A program made the translations under genes and the position numbers. Below the pieces are notes generated by a model, which was given only the letters and a program-made list of their open reading frames with translations, was not told where the DNA came from and did no database searches. Shown one piece after another: positions 1-8,611 of a stretch of 64,000 nt of DNA (the stretch's first letter is position 1; each line of letters opens with the position of its first letter). Source of the stretch: Rhizobiaceae bacterium (GTDB lineage: Bacteria > Pseudomonadota > Alphaproteobacteria > Rhizobiales > Rhizobiaceae); contig JAHBYW010000002.1 of the NCBI GenBank assembly GCA_019635755.1, positions 1 through 64,000 on the forward strand, in the 5' to 3' direction.

Positions 1-154
1 TATCGTCCGACGGTGGCGGTTTCCCTCAATGGCCAGGCCGGCCCGTCCGGAGCGTGGCGAGGATGACGTGCGGCCCGACGCAGCAACGAGGCCCGATTGC
101 CATCCGCGCCCCGGCGCGTCATCAATGGACGTTCAGGTTTGAACAGGATGCGCC

Positions 155-616
155 ATGACAGCCAAGACCTGGGCGTTCGAGGATTTCGTCGAGGGCGCGT
201 CCATCGCGCTGGGCGACAAGACCGTGACGGCCGCCGAGATCGTCGAATTCGCCTCCGAGTTCGATCCGCAGCCGATGCATCTCGACGAGGCGGCCGGCCG
301 GGACAGCATCCTCGGCGGCCTCGCCGCGTCGGGCTGGCACACCTGCTGCATGTTCATGCGCATGATGTGCGACGGCTTCCTGCTCGACTCGACGTCGCAG
401 GGGTCTCCCGGCATCGACTTCGCGCGCTGGAAGAAGCCGGTGCTGGCGGGCGACACGATTTCCGGCCGGGCGCGGATCATCGCCGTGCGCACTTCGAAGT
501 CGCGCCCGGGGCTCGGCTTCGTCACGGTGCTGAGCGAGCTCACCAACCAGCGCGGCGAGCTCGTGTTCCAGCTCCAGAACACCGGCATGTTCCTCACCCG
601 CGAGGCGGCGCGATGA
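155..616 (+). CDS. MaoC-like (hot-dog fold) dehydratase, first of a pair
   Basis: Protein of 153 residues with the hot-dog hydratase core of the MaoC family, which adds water to, or removes it from, acyl-CoA thioesters. The hydratase-type segment FDPQPMHLDEAA (about residues 36-47) carries the Asp and His expected in the active site, and GLAASGWHT follows as in other MaoC proteins. The gene ends ATGA, overlapping the start of a second MaoC gene, so the two are probably translationally coupled and may form a heterodimer. The substrate cannot be read from the sequence. The 154 bases before it hold no gene that I can support. Confidence 0.88.
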   Translation: MTAKTWAFEDFVEGASIALGDKTVTAAEIVEFASEFDPQPMHLDEAAGRDSILGGLAASGWHTCCMFMRMMCDGFLLDSTSQGSPGIDFARWKKPVLAGDTISGRARIIAVRTSKSRPGLGFVTVLSELTNQRGELVFQLQNTGMFLTREAAR

Positions 617-1083
617 CGCTGGACGAGTACCTCGGCATCGGCGTCACCCGGACGCTAGGCTCGCACCGGTTCGAGGCCGACGAGATCAAGGCCTTTGCCC
701 GCAAATACGATCCGCAGCCGTTTCACCTCGACGAGGCGGCGGCGGAGCGCAGCGTCTTCGGCAGGCTCTGCGCCTCGGGCTGGCACACGGTGGCGATGTG
801 GATGCGCTACAATCTGCTTGGCCGCCCCGATGCCGATCCGGGCGCCTGGACAGGACCCGGCCCGCGCCCGGTGTTCGGCCCGTCGCCCGGCTTCGAAAAC
901 CTGAAATGGCTGAAGCCGGTCTATGCCGGGGAGACTGTGACCTTCACCCGGACGGGGATCAGCCATCGGGCGCTCGCCACGCGTCCGGGCTGGCGGCTGC
1001 TCAGCATCCGCTGCGAAGGCTTCGACTCGTCCGGCGACAAGGTCATCGAGTTCGACAGCGCGGTGCTGGTGCAGGCCGGCTGA
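613..1083 (+). CDS. MaoC-like dehydratase, second of a pair
   Basis: Protein of 156 residues, paralogous to the preceding gene: YDPQPFHLDEAAAE and CASGWHTVAMW align with FDPQPMHLDEAAGR and AASGWHTCCMF. The start is the ATG inside the ATGA overlap, which gives the same N-terminal layout as its partner. Rhizobial genomes often carry such pairs of short MaoC proteins. The role is inferred as enoyl-CoA hydratase or a related thioester-handling activity. The insertion after residue 70 (GRPDADPGAWTGPG) makes its substrate pocket differ from the first copy. Confidence 0.88.
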   Translation: MTLDEYLGIGVTRTLGSHRFEADEIKAFARKYDPQPFHLDEAAAERSVFGRLCASGWHTVAMWMRYNLLGRPDADPGAWTGPGPRPVFGPSPGFENLKWLKPVYAGETVTFTRTGISHRALATRPGWRLLSIRCEGFDSSGDKVIEFDSAVLVQAG

Positions 1084-1258
1084 GGCCGGTCCGGAGGGCC
1101 GGGCGTGGCCGGCGCCGTCCTGCGGCGAGCCCGTGTCAGGAACGAGGATTTGTGATCGCCTGACCGTCCGGCGGACCTGCCTTCCGGCCGAAATCACCCT
1201 ATATTGGGAGCAATGCGCCTCGCTTGCCCCTCCCGCCATCTCCGTCCCGAGGCCCTCC

Positions 1259-3127
1259 ATGCGTGAGGGCTCGTTCCGCGATTCGCTCTGGCGCCGCGTC
1301 GAAGGCGCCATCGACCCGTTCCAGGATACGGACCGCGAGGTCCTTCCCGAGAGCGCCTGGGAGTTCATCCTTTACTTCGCCCGGCAGGCGAAGGGCCCCT
1401 TCGTCCTTCTGCTGATCGTCGGCGGCCTCGCCGGTGCGGTCGACGCGGCCATGTACTGGTCGGTCGGCTGGCTGATCGACATGCTGGACAATTCGAGCCC
1501 CGAGCGCCTGTTCGCGGAGCACTGGCCGTCGCTGGCGGCGCTCCTGCTGCTGGTGCTGGTGGTGCGGACGGTCGTGATGGTCGCCTCGGCCGTGGTCGAG
1601 CAGCAGATCATCGTGCCGGGCTTCTTCTCGATGGTGCGCTGGCAGTCCTTCCGGCGCGTCATCGAGCAGCCCTACGGCTTCTACCAGAACGACTTCGCGG
1701 GCCGCATCGCCACCAAGATCATGCAGGGCGGCGAGGCGGTCGGCGACTTCATCGTCAACATCCTGCAGACCATGTGGTCTTTCCTGACCTTCGTGGTGCT
1801 GGCGATCACCATCCTCGTGTCGCTCGATCCGCTGATGGGCGTCGTCGTCGGCGTCTGGTTCCTGGGCTATGTCGCGATCGTGCGCTTCCTGCTGCCGGAA
1901 CTGCGCCGCGCCGGCCGCGAGACGGCGGACCAGCGCTCGATCTTCAACGGCCGGCTGGTCGACGCCTTCACCAACATCATGGCGGTCAAGCTGTTCGACA
2001 GCGGCCGGCGGGAGCACGCCTACATCCGCGACGGGCTGGAGAGCTTCCTGGTCGCTGTGGTGCGGCTGACGCGGGCGGTCACGACGGTGCGCTCCTCGGT
2101 CGCCTTCATGAACGGCATCATGATGGCGGCGATCGGCGCCATCGCCGTCGTCAACTGGACGCAGGGCACGATCTCGACCGGTGCCATCGCAGCGGCGCTG
2201 GGCCTGGTCTTCCGGCTGAACCAGATGTCGGGCTGGATGATGTTCAACATCAACGGCCTGATCCGCAACTACGCGACCGTGCAGGACGCGACCCGCACGA
2301 TCTCGGTCAAGCCGGCGATCCGCGACGCGGACGGCGCGGCTGTGCTGCCGCGCTCCAGAGGCGACATCCGCTTCGAGGACGTGTCGTTCCACTACGGCAA
2401 GGGCGGCGGCGTCATCGACAGGCTGAACCTGCACATCAGGCCGGGCGAGCGTGTCGCGCTGATCGGCCCGTCGGGCGCCGGCAAGACGACCGTGGTCAAC
2501 CTGATGCTGCGGCTGTTCGACGTCGAGGGCGGCCGCATCCTGATCGACGGGCAGGACGTGCGCTCGGTCACGCAGGCATCGCTGCGCGCCCAGTTCGGCG
2601 TGGTCAGCCAGGACGCCATGCTGATGCACCGCTCGATCCGCGACAACATCTCCTACGGCAAGCCGGGCGCCAGCCAGGCCGAGATCGCCGATGCGGCGAA
2701 GCGCGCCGCCGCCCACGACTTCATCGCCGACGTGTCCGATCCGCGCGGCCGCCAGGGCTACGACGCCCATGTCGGCGAGCGCGGCGTGAAGCTGTCCGGC
2801 GGCCAGCGCCAGCGCGTCGCCATCGCGCGCATGATGCTGAAGGACGCGCCCATCCTGATCCTCGACGAGGCCACGTCGGCGCTCGATTCCGAGGTCGAGG
2901 CGGCGATCCAGGAGAACCTCTACCGGCTGATGGAGGGCAAGACGGTGATCGCGATCGCGCACCGGCTCTCGACCATCGCCGCGCTCGACCGGCTGATCGT
3001 GCTGGACGAGGGCCGCATCGTCGAGGAGGGGACGCATGACGAGCTGATCGCGCGGGGCGGCCTCTATGCCCAGCTCTGGAAGCGCCAGTCGGGCGGCTTC
3101 CTGCCCGACCGCATCGCGGCGGAGTAG
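1259..3127 (+). CDS. ABC transporter, fused permease and ATPase (MsbA-like exporter)
   Basis: A 622-residue half-transporter with an N-terminal six-helix membrane domain (about residues 45-345) and a C-terminal ATPase. Walker A GPSGAGKTT lies near residue 402, the signature LSGGQRQR near 512, Walker B LILDEATSALD near 532, and the H-loop as IAIAHRLST. This is the layout of homodimeric type IV exporters of lipids, drugs or peptides. I chose the ATG at 1259 because residues from there (MREGSFRDSLWRR) look coding, whereas the stretch back to a GTG at 1133 does not. The substrate is unknown. The DUF6665-like gene follows after 9 bases. Confidence 0.9.
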   Translation: MREGSFRDSLWRRVEGAIDPFQDTDREVLPESAWEFILYFARQAKGPFVLLLIVGGLAGAVDAAMYWSVGWLIDMLDNSSPERLFAEHWPSLAALLLLVLVVRTVVMVASAVVEQQIIVPGFFSMVRWQSFRRVIEQPYGFYQNDFAGRIATKIMQGGEAVGDFIVNILQTMWSFLTFVVLAITILVSLDPLMGVVVGVWFLGYVAIVRFLLPELRRAGRETADQRSIFNGRLVDAFTNIMAVKLFDSGRREHAYIRDGLESFLVAVVRLTRAVTTVRSSVAFMNGIMMAAIGAIAVVNWTQGTISTGAIAAALGLVFRLNQMSGWMMFNINGLIRNYATVQDATRTISVKPAIRDADGAAVLPRSRGDIRFEDVSFHYGKGGGVIDRLNLHIRPGERVALIGPSGAGKTTVVNLMLRLFDVEGGRILIDGQDVRSVTQASLRAQFGVVSQDAMLMHRSIRDNISYGKPGASQAEIADAAKRAAAHDFIADVSDPRGRQGYDAHVGERGVKLSGGQRQRVAIARMMLKDAPILILDEATSALDSEVEAAIQENLYRLMEGKTVIAIAHRLSTIAALDRLIVLDEGRIVEEGTHDELIARGGLYAQLWKRQSGGFLPDRIAAE

Positions 3128-3136
3128 AACGGGACG

Positions 3137-3457
3137 ATGACCGTCCGCCCGCCCTCGAACCTGTCCAGCACGCGGCCCGATCCGACGACGGTCGCCTTCG
3201 ACATGCTGTCGCACGAACTGATGGCGGAGAAGGCGTCGGCGCTCGGCCGGACGGGAGGTCTGGTCGAGAAGGCGATGGCCGCCCTCAACGCCGTCGACAA
3301 GGATTCGCCGGAGCGCCCGGCGCGACTGCGCGCTGCGGCCGAGGCCGTCTACGCCTACTTCATCCAGCGGGAGCTCTGCGGTTTCCGTCGCCATCAGGAC
3401 GTGATCCGCGAATACGCCATCCCCAACGAGGTGCTGGCCCGGCTGGGCGCGAAATAG
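3137..3457 (+). CDS. DUF6665-like small protein
   Basis: Protein of 106 residues, soluble and probably helical, with the pattern LSHELMAEKASALGR...AAEAVYAYFIQRELCGFR. I associate this with the DUF6665 family of Alphaproteobacteria, from memory and without a search. No signal peptide or membrane segment. It lies 9 bases after the ABC exporter and is likely co-transcribed. Function unknown. Confidence 0.7.
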   Translation: MTVRPPSNLSSTRPDPTTVAFDMLSHELMAEKASALGRTGGLVEKAMAALNAVDKDSPERPARLRAAAEAVYAYFIQRELCGFRRHQDVIREYAIPNEVLARLGAK

Positions 3458-3480
3458 CGCGGCGCCGCGGTCCTCGCGGC

Positions 3481-4200
3481 TCAGCCCTTGTCCTTGCCGA
3501 ACAGGCGTTTCAGCATCGCCGCCATCGGCCCGCTCTCCGGCAGCTTCGCCTGCGGTGGCTGCGGCCGGGCCTGGCGGATGTGGCTGCGGCCCTTCGCCTT
3601 CGCCCCGGGTTCCGCGTCCGGCGCCGTGCCGCTCCCGGGGACGGCCAGCGAGAGCTTGTTCATGAAGCCGTTCTCGTCGCCGCGCACGATGTAGCCCGCG
3701 TTCTCGGCGATCGCGTCCAGGAGCGGCTCCAGCCAGGCTCTGTCGGCCTTGGCGAAATCGCCCAGCACGTGGCCATGCACCTTCTCGCGGTCGCCCGGAT
3801 GGCCGACGCCGATGCGCACGCGCCTGTAGTCCTTGCCGCAATGGGAGTCGATCGAGCGGATGCCGTTGTGGCCGCCGGCGCCGCCGCCGGTCTTGACCCG
3901 CACCTTGCCGGCGACGAGGTCGATCTCGTCGTAGAACACCGTCAGTGCCGACGGTTCCAGCTTGTAGAAGCCGAGCGCGGCCGCGACCGACTGGCCGGAC
4001 AGGTTCATGTAGGTCTGCGGCTTGACGAGCAGGACCTTCTCGTCGCCGATCCTGCCCTCGGCGATCTCCGCCTGGAACTTCTTCGTCCAGGGGAAAAAGG
4101 AATGGCGGCGGGCGATCTCGCCCACCGCCATGAACCCGACATTGTGCCGGTTGTTGGCGTATTCCGCGCCGGGATTGCCGAGGCCAGCAAAGACGAGCAT
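3481..4200 (-). CDS. pth: Peptidyl-tRNA hydrolase
   Basis: Protein of 239 residues that recycles peptidyl-tRNA dropped from stalled ribosomes. It starts [20 protein letters not shown], with the catalytic His in NNRHNVGF (residue 19). The conserved segments [16 protein letters not shown] and [13 protein letters not shown] follow. Residues after about 190 form a basic, Pro/Ala-rich tail that is absent from the E. coli enzyme (194 residues) and common in Rhizobiales. It lies 40 bases downstream of rplY on the same strand, the classical rplY-pth pairing. Confidence 0.97.
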   Translation of the reverse strand: MLVFAGLGNPGAEYANNRHNVGFMAVGEIARRHSFFPWTKKFQAEIAEGRIGDEKVLLVKPQTYMNLSGQSVAAALGFYKLEPSALTVFYDEIDLVAGKVRVKTGGGAGGHNGIRSIDSHCGKDYRRVRIGVGHPGDREKVHGHVLGDFAKADRAWLEPLLDAIAENAGYIVRGDENGFMNKLSLAVPGSGTAPDAEPGAKAKGRSHIRQARPQPPQAKLPESGPMAAMLKRLFGKDKG

Positions 4201-4240
4201 GGCTGCACGGCCCTCCCGGTTCCGCTTCCTCGGCGCGAAA

Positions 4241-4936
4241 CTACTTCTTGGCGTCCTTGGCCGGCGCGGCGGCCTTGGCAGGCGCGGCCGCCTTCGCGTC
4301 CGATTCCTTCTTCTCGTCGCCGGCCGTCGGCACGGCGGCGGAAGGTGCCGCTTCCGTCTCGGGCTTCATCGCCGACGAGCCGGCGATCGTCGCCACGGTG
4401 AAGTCGCGGTCCGCGATCACCGGCTTGACGCCGTCCGGCAGCTTGACGGCCGAGATGTGGATCGAGTCGCCGATCTCCGCGCCATCGAGGTCGACGGTGA
4501 TCGATTCCGGGATCGCGCTCGCCGGGCAGTAGAACTCCACCTCGTGGCGCACGATGTTGAGCACGCCGCCGCGCTTGATGCCGGGCGACTTCTCCTGGTT
4601 GACGAAGTGCACCGGCACCTCGACGCGCACGCGGGTGTCCTTGCCGACGCGCAGGAAGTCCACATGCATCGGGAAGTCGCGGACCGGATCGAGCTGGTAG
4701 TCCTTCGGCAGGACCTGGATCTTCTCGCCGCCGACGTCGATCGTGGCGACCGTGGTCAGGAAGCCGCCGCCGTGGATCTTGTAGTAGATGTCCTTGTAGG
4801 ACAGCGCGATCGACAGCGGGGACTGCTTCTCGCCATAGATGACTGCAGGCACTTTGCCTTGGCGGCGAACTTCACGGGCGGACCCCTTACCGACCCGTTC
4901 ACGCGCCTCGGCCTTGAGCTCGTAAGCCTTGCTCAT
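4241..4936 (-). CDS. rplY: 50S ribosomal protein L25 (CTC family)
   Basis: Protein of 231 residues that binds 5S rRNA in the large subunit. The start [18 protein letters not shown] is the usual alphaproteobacterial one and is preceded by a good ribosome-binding site (GAAAGGAAA, at 4940-4950 read on the minus strand). The first half is the L25 beta-barrel ([16 protein letters not shown]) and the second the TL5/CTC domain. The Ala/Lys-rich tail ([13 protein letters not shown]) is typical of rhizobial L25. It heads the rplY-pth operon; its promoter and leader hairpin are listed separately. Confidence 0.97.
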   Translation of the reverse strand: MSKAYELKAEARERVGKGSAREVRRQGKVPAVIYGEKQSPLSIALSYKDIYYKIHGGGFLTTVATIDVGGEKIQVLPKDYQLDPVRDFPMHVDFLRVGKDTRVRVEVPVHFVNQEKSPGIKRGGVLNIVRHEVEFYCPASAIPESITVDLDGAEIGDSIHISAVKLPDGVKPVIADRDFTVATIAGSSAMKPETEAAPSAAVPTAGDEKKESDAKAAAPAKAAAPAKDAKK

Positions 4937-5014
4937 GGCATTTCCTTTCAACATTGCTGGAGCGTTCGCGGGTGTCTGGGGAAGCGAATTCCCGGCTTGC
5001 CCGTAAACGTCGAA

Positions 5015-5035
5015 AGCCGCCTGTGTCAGGCGGCT
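5015..5035 (-). promoter_or_regulatory. Hairpin in the rplY leader
   Basis: A perfect 9-bp stem (AGCCGCCTG / CAGGCGGCT) with a 3-base loop. It sits about 80 bases upstream of the rplY start and inside the predicted transcript. On the coding strand it is followed by TTTCG only, so it is a weak terminator. It may be a leader structure for autoregulation or attenuation, which is inferred from position alone. Confidence 0.6.
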
Positions 5036-5078
5036 CCCCGCCGCGTTGCCTCCAAGGGTGTCTACGCGGGTGGCGGTC

Positions 5079-5107
5079 CTATAGCCAAGGCGGCGTCCGG
5101 AAGCAAG
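5079..5107 (-). promoter_or_regulatory. Sigma-70-type promoter of rplY
   Basis: On the minus strand, CTTGCT (-35, 5102-5107) is separated by exactly 17 bases from CTATAG (-10, 5079-5084). Both match the housekeeping promoter of Rhizobiales (CTTG-N17-CTATAT). The predicted transcript starts near 5072 and has a leader of about 135 nt. Confidence 0.7.
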
Positions 5108-5297
5108 ACGGGCGGATCGTACGGCGCGTGTCCATGCAGCGCGGGATCCCCGGCCCGTGCCGTCATCCGCGCGTCGCAAGAATCGCGTTCCATTGCGAGG
5201 CCACACGGTGTACGTGTCGCGGTATCGGGGGCATGGGTGGACTCCCCGCTGAGGCTGCTGGCCCAAGTTCCGCCTTCGCGAACTTTGCGGAGGAACC

Positions 5298-5621
5298 ATG
5301 CCTCGATTCATCACGCCGGCTGATCTGGCCCGATCAACCGATCATTTTGTCGTCGTCGATGTGCGCAGGGAAGCCGCGCGAACGTCGTCCGGCAGAACCA
5401 TAGCCGGGGCCCTACGGATTGAAGCGCAAGATCCCGATTGGCTGAGAGGGCTGAAAGGCCGCCCCGTTCTCGTCTTCTGCGTCCACGGGCATGAAGTCAG
5501 CCAGGACGCGTGTCGCAGCCTCGTCAGTGCGGGCGTTGACGCGAGGTACCTTGGGGGCGGGTTCGAGGCTTGGTGTCTGGCAGGCCTGCCGACCGTGCGC
5601 ATCGAGGAGGCGGGTCGATGA
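5298..5621 (+). CDS. Rhodanese-domain protein
   Basis: Single rhodanese domain of 107 residues with the active-site loop [14 protein letters not shown], where Cys is the expected persulfide-forming residue, and the closing element [13 protein letters not shown] strong ribosome-binding site (GCGGAGGAACC) precedes the ATG. Its stop overlaps the start of chrA as ATGA, so the two are coupled. Known chromate-resistance proteins of the ChrB group also pair with ChrA, but this protein is a plain rhodanese and a link to chromate is only contextual. An imperfect inverted repeat (AAGTTC...GAACTT, 5265-5285) lies just upstream. Confidence 0.85.
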   Translation: MPRFITPADLARSTDHFVVVDVRREAARTSSGRTIAGALRIEAQDPDWLRGLKGRPVLVFCVHGHEVSQDACRSLVSAGVDARYLGGGFEAWCLAGLPTVRIEEAGR

Positions 5622-6937
5622 AGTCGCCGGCGAGGGCAGTTTCGCCGGCCGAGTCTGCGAGGGTTTTCGCCCGCATCGGGCTGCTTTCCTTCGGCGGACC
5701 GGCCGGACAGATCGCGCTCATGCACCGGATGCTGGTCGAGGAGCGCGGCTGGCTGGACGAGAAGCGGTTCCTGCATGCGCTGAACTACTGCATGCTGCTG
5801 CCCGGCCCGGAGGCCATGCAACTGGCGACCTATGTCGGCTGGCTGCTGCACGGCGTGCGAGGCGGCCTGGTCGCCGGCCTGCTGTTCGTCTTGCCGGGCG
5901 CCGTCCTGATCACCGCGCTGTCGGTGATCTATCTGCACTTCGGCGACGTGCCTCTGGTGGCCGGGCTCCTGTTCGGGCTGCAGGCGGCAGTGCTGGCGGT
6001 CGTGCTCGAGGCGCTGGTGCGCATATCGCGGCGCGCCCTCGGGAGCCGGGCGATGGCGGTGGTCGCGCTCCTCGCCTTCACGGCCATTGCCCTCGTCCAC
6101 CTGCCTTTTCCCCTGGTGATCGGCCTGGCGGCGCTTGCCGGCGCGCTGATGCCGGCCCTGGCGGCCGGCAACGGCGCGGTCAATGAGGCTGCGGACGATG
6201 TGGTGGCGGTGCCGGAATGGGCCCATCCCACCCTGCGCAGGCTCGCAGGCACGCTGGCCACCTGGCTGGCGATCTGGTTCGTCCCGCTCGTCGTCTTGCG
6301 CATTGCGCTGGGCGACGGTCACGTGCTGGCGGTCGAGGCGATCTTCTTCTCCAAGATGGCGACCGTCACCTTCGGCGGCGCCTATGCGGTGCTGGCCTAT
6401 GTCGCGCAGCAGGCGGTCGAGATCTATGGCTGGCTGATGCCCGACGAGATGCTGACCGGGCTCGGCCTGGCGGAAACCACGCCCGGGCCGCTGATCCTGG
6501 TGCTGGTCTTCGTCGGCTTCCTCGGCGGTGCGCGCTTCGCCGGCATCGATCCGCTGACCGGCGGGCTGGCCGGCGCGCTGGTGGCGCTCTGGTTCACCTT
6601 CGTGCCGTGCTTCCTCTGGATATTCGCCGGCGCGCCCTATGTGGAGGTCGTCCGCAACGTCCGCTGGCTGACGTCCGCGCTGGCAACGGTGACGGCCGCG
6701 GTGGTCGGCGTCATCGCCAACCTGGCGCTCTGGTTCGCCCTGCATGTGCTGTTTGCCAGCGTGGGCGAACTTGCCGTCGGCCCCGTCGTGCTGCCGATGC
6801 CCGACCTTGCAAGCTTCCAGCCGGCGTCGGCCGTCATCGCCGGCCTGGCCGCCGCCGCCCTGCTTCGCTTCCATGTCAGTCTGATCGCGGTCCTCGCGGT
6901 GTCCGCGGTCGCCGGCGCGGCGTGGACGGTGGCCTAG
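5618..6937 (+). CDS. chrA: Chromate transporter (two-domain CHR family)
   Basis: Inner-membrane protein of 439 residues with two homologous halves, as in long-chain ChrA. The first carries GLLSFGGPAGQIALMHR and MLLPGPEAMQLATYVGW, the second ATVTFGGAYAVLAYV and AETTPGPLILVLVFVG. The family exports chromate, probably in exchange for sulfate. The start is the ATG in the ATGA overlap with the rhodanese gene; an upstream ATG at 5570 would lie inside that gene. The 3' end nearly touches the convergent prs gene (4 bases). Confidence 0.93.
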   Translation: MKSPARAVSPAESARVFARIGLLSFGGPAGQIALMHRMLVEERGWLDEKRFLHALNYCMLLPGPEAMQLATYVGWLLHGVRGGLVAGLLFVLPGAVLITALSVIYLHFGDVPLVAGLLFGLQAAVLAVVLEALVRISRRALGSRAMAVVALLAFTAIALVHLPFPLVIGLAALAGALMPALAAGNGAVNEAADDVVAVPEWAHPTLRRLAGTLATWLAIWFVPLVVLRIALGDGHVLAVEAIFFSKMATVTFGGAYAVLAYVAQQAVEIYGWLMPDEMLTGLGLAETTPGPLILVLVFVGFLGGARFAGIDPLTGGLAGALVALWFTFVPCFLWIFAGAPYVEVVRNVRWLTSALATVTAAVVGVIANLALWFALHVLFASVGELAVGPVVLPMPDLASFQPASAVIAGLAAAALLRFHVSLIAVLAVSAVAGAAWTVA

Positions 6938-6941
6938 CGCG

Positions 6942-7874
6942 TCAGTCGAACAGGCTGGAGACCGATTCCTCGGTCGCCGTGCGCGAGATCGCCTCGCCGA
7001 TCAGGTCCCCGATCGGCAGGACGCGGATGTTGTGCGCGGCCTCGACGCTCGATGTCGGCTGGATCGAATCGGTGATCACCAGTTCCTTGAGCTTCGAGGA
7101 CGAGATGCGGGCGACCGCACCGCCCGACAGGACGCCGTGAGTGATGTAGGCGGTGACGCTGGTGGCGCCGTTGGCCAAGAGCGCGTCCGCCGCGTTGCAG
7201 AGCGTGCCGCCCGAATCGACGATGTCGTCGATCAGGATGCAGTCCTTGCCGTCGACGTCGCCGATGATGTTCATCACCTCCGACTCGCCCGGGCGCTCGC
7301 GCCGCTTGTCGACGATGGCAAGCTGCGCGTCGATGCGCTTGGCGACGGCCCTCGCGCGGACCACGCCGCCGACGTCCGGCGAGACGACCATGACGTTCTG
7401 GACGCTGTAGTTCGCCTTGATGTCACGGGTGATGACGGGGGCCGCGAACAGATTGTCGGTCGGGATGTCGAAGAAACCCTGGATCTGGCCGGCATGCAGG
7501 TCGAGCGTGAGGATGCGGTCAGCGCCGGAATGGGTGATCAGGTTGGCGACCAGCTTGGCCGAGATGGGCGTACGGCCGGAGGCTCGGCGGTCCTGGCGCG
7601 CATAGCCGAAATAGGGGATGACCGCCGTTATGCGCCGCGCTGACGAGCGCATGAACGCGTCCATCATGATGAGCATTTCCATCAGATGGTCGTTCGCCGG
7701 ATAGGACGTGGACTGCAGGATGAAGACATCCTCGCCGCGCACGTTTTCCTGGATCTCGACGAAGATTTCCTGGTCGGCGAAGCGGCGCACGCTGGCCTTG
7801 CCGATCGGAATGTTCAGATAGCGCGCGACGGATTCCGCCAGGACTCTGTTGGAATTGCCCGCAAACAGTTTCAT
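6942..7874 (-). CDS. prs: Ribose-phosphate pyrophosphokinase
   Basis: Protein of 310 residues making PRPP from ribose 5-phosphate and ATP for purine, pyrimidine, His, Trp and NAD synthesis. The start [20 protein letters not shown], the flexible loop [17 protein letters not shown] and the PRPP-binding loop [14 protein letters not shown] are all intact. Length and order match class I enzymes. It is a single-gene unit on this strand with a 118-base gap to the next gene. Confidence 0.98.
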   Translation of the reverse strand: MKLFAGNSNRVLAESVARYLNIPIGKASVRRFADQEIFVEIQENVRGEDVFILQSTSYPANDHLMEMLIMMDAFMRSSARRITAVIPYFGYARQDRRASGRTPISAKLVANLITHSGADRILTLDLHAGQIQGFFDIPTDNLFAAPVITRDIKANYSVQNVMVVSPDVGGVVRARAVAKRIDAQLAIVDKRRERPGESEVMNIIGDVDGKDCILIDDIVDSGGTLCNAADALLANGATSVTAYITHGVLSGGAVARISSSKLKELVITDSIQPTSSVEAAHNIRVLPIGDLIGEAISRTATEESVSSLFD

Positions 7875-7992
7875 GCAGCGTTCCTGGCAGCCGGCCGGTG
7901 AGCGGGCTTTTAGCGGGCTTCGCCGCTATTGCAAGACACGTCGGCGCGAATCTGACGGCAATCCAAACATTCGGTTGACGGCTTCCGGCGCG

Positions 7993-8562
7993 TCAGCGCT
8001 GCGATGTCGCCAGCCACCCGACCAGTTCGTCGACCGTCCGGTCCGCGATCGTCCGCAGCGCCGTCGCCGCACCCTGGCCGAGCGCGGCCTCCTTGCCCTG
8101 GATGCGGTGCACCCGCGTCCCGGACCGGTCGAAGACGTCCCAGACATAGACCAGCGTGTTGCCGCCGGCCTCCTTCAGCGTCGAGAAATAGCCCTTGACG
8201 ATGTGCGTGGCGCCCGGGTCGCTGCCCATCGTCACCGCAACGCCGCGCTCGGCGCCGCGCTGGATGAGGCGCTGGTTGAGCGGGCCGAGCTCTTCGGCCG
8301 GCGCCCCCATGACGGGCGTGAACTGGACCCGGAACGCGCCGGCGACCGCCGCGACCGGCGCGGTGTCCTCGTTCGAGGCCGGTGCTGCGCTCTCGGGCGG
8401 CGACATCTCGGCCGCGAGGCTGCTGCGGGCGACGTCCGACATGGGTTCTGCGGCGGCCGGCTCGGAACCGCCGCCGACAAGGCCGGGCGGCACGGGGTCG
8501 GTCGTGCAGGCGCCGAGGGCCAGCACACATGCCGCGACCAGCGCCGCTCCCCCGCGTTTCAT
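7993..8562 (-). CDS. Predicted lipoprotein, unknown function
   Basis: Protein of 189 residues starting MKRGGAALVAACVLALGAC, a clear lipoprotein signal with the lipobox LALGAC (Cys at residue 19). The ATG at 8562 is preferred to one 39 bases upstream because it gives a short normal n-region. The mature part is disordered and Ala/Pro-rich to about residue 75, then folds (FRVQFTPVMGAPAEELGPLN, YVWDVFD, ELVGWLATSQR). The pattern suggests a small outer-membrane-associated domain, but I do not recognise the family. Confidence 0.8.
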   Translation of the reverse strand: MKRGGAALVAACVLALGACTTDPVPPGLVGGGSEPAAAEPMSDVARSSLAAEMSPPESAAPASNEDTAPVAAVAGAFRVQFTPVMGAPAEELGPLNQRLIQRGAERGVAVTMGSDPGATHIVKGYFSTLKEAGGNTLVYVWDVFDRSGTRVHRIQGKEAALGQGAATALRTIADRTVDELVGWLATSQR

Positions 8563-8611
8563 CCGCCCATTCACCTGCCCTGGTCCGCCAAAGGCGGACA
8601 ACGTCGCCAGT

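Noticed and set aside
1199-3841. A minus-strand open frame of 880 codons across the ABC gene
   Set aside because: It is opposite strong ABC transporter and pth coding sequence and its product is Arg/His/Asp-rich, typical of antisense frames in GC-rich DNA.
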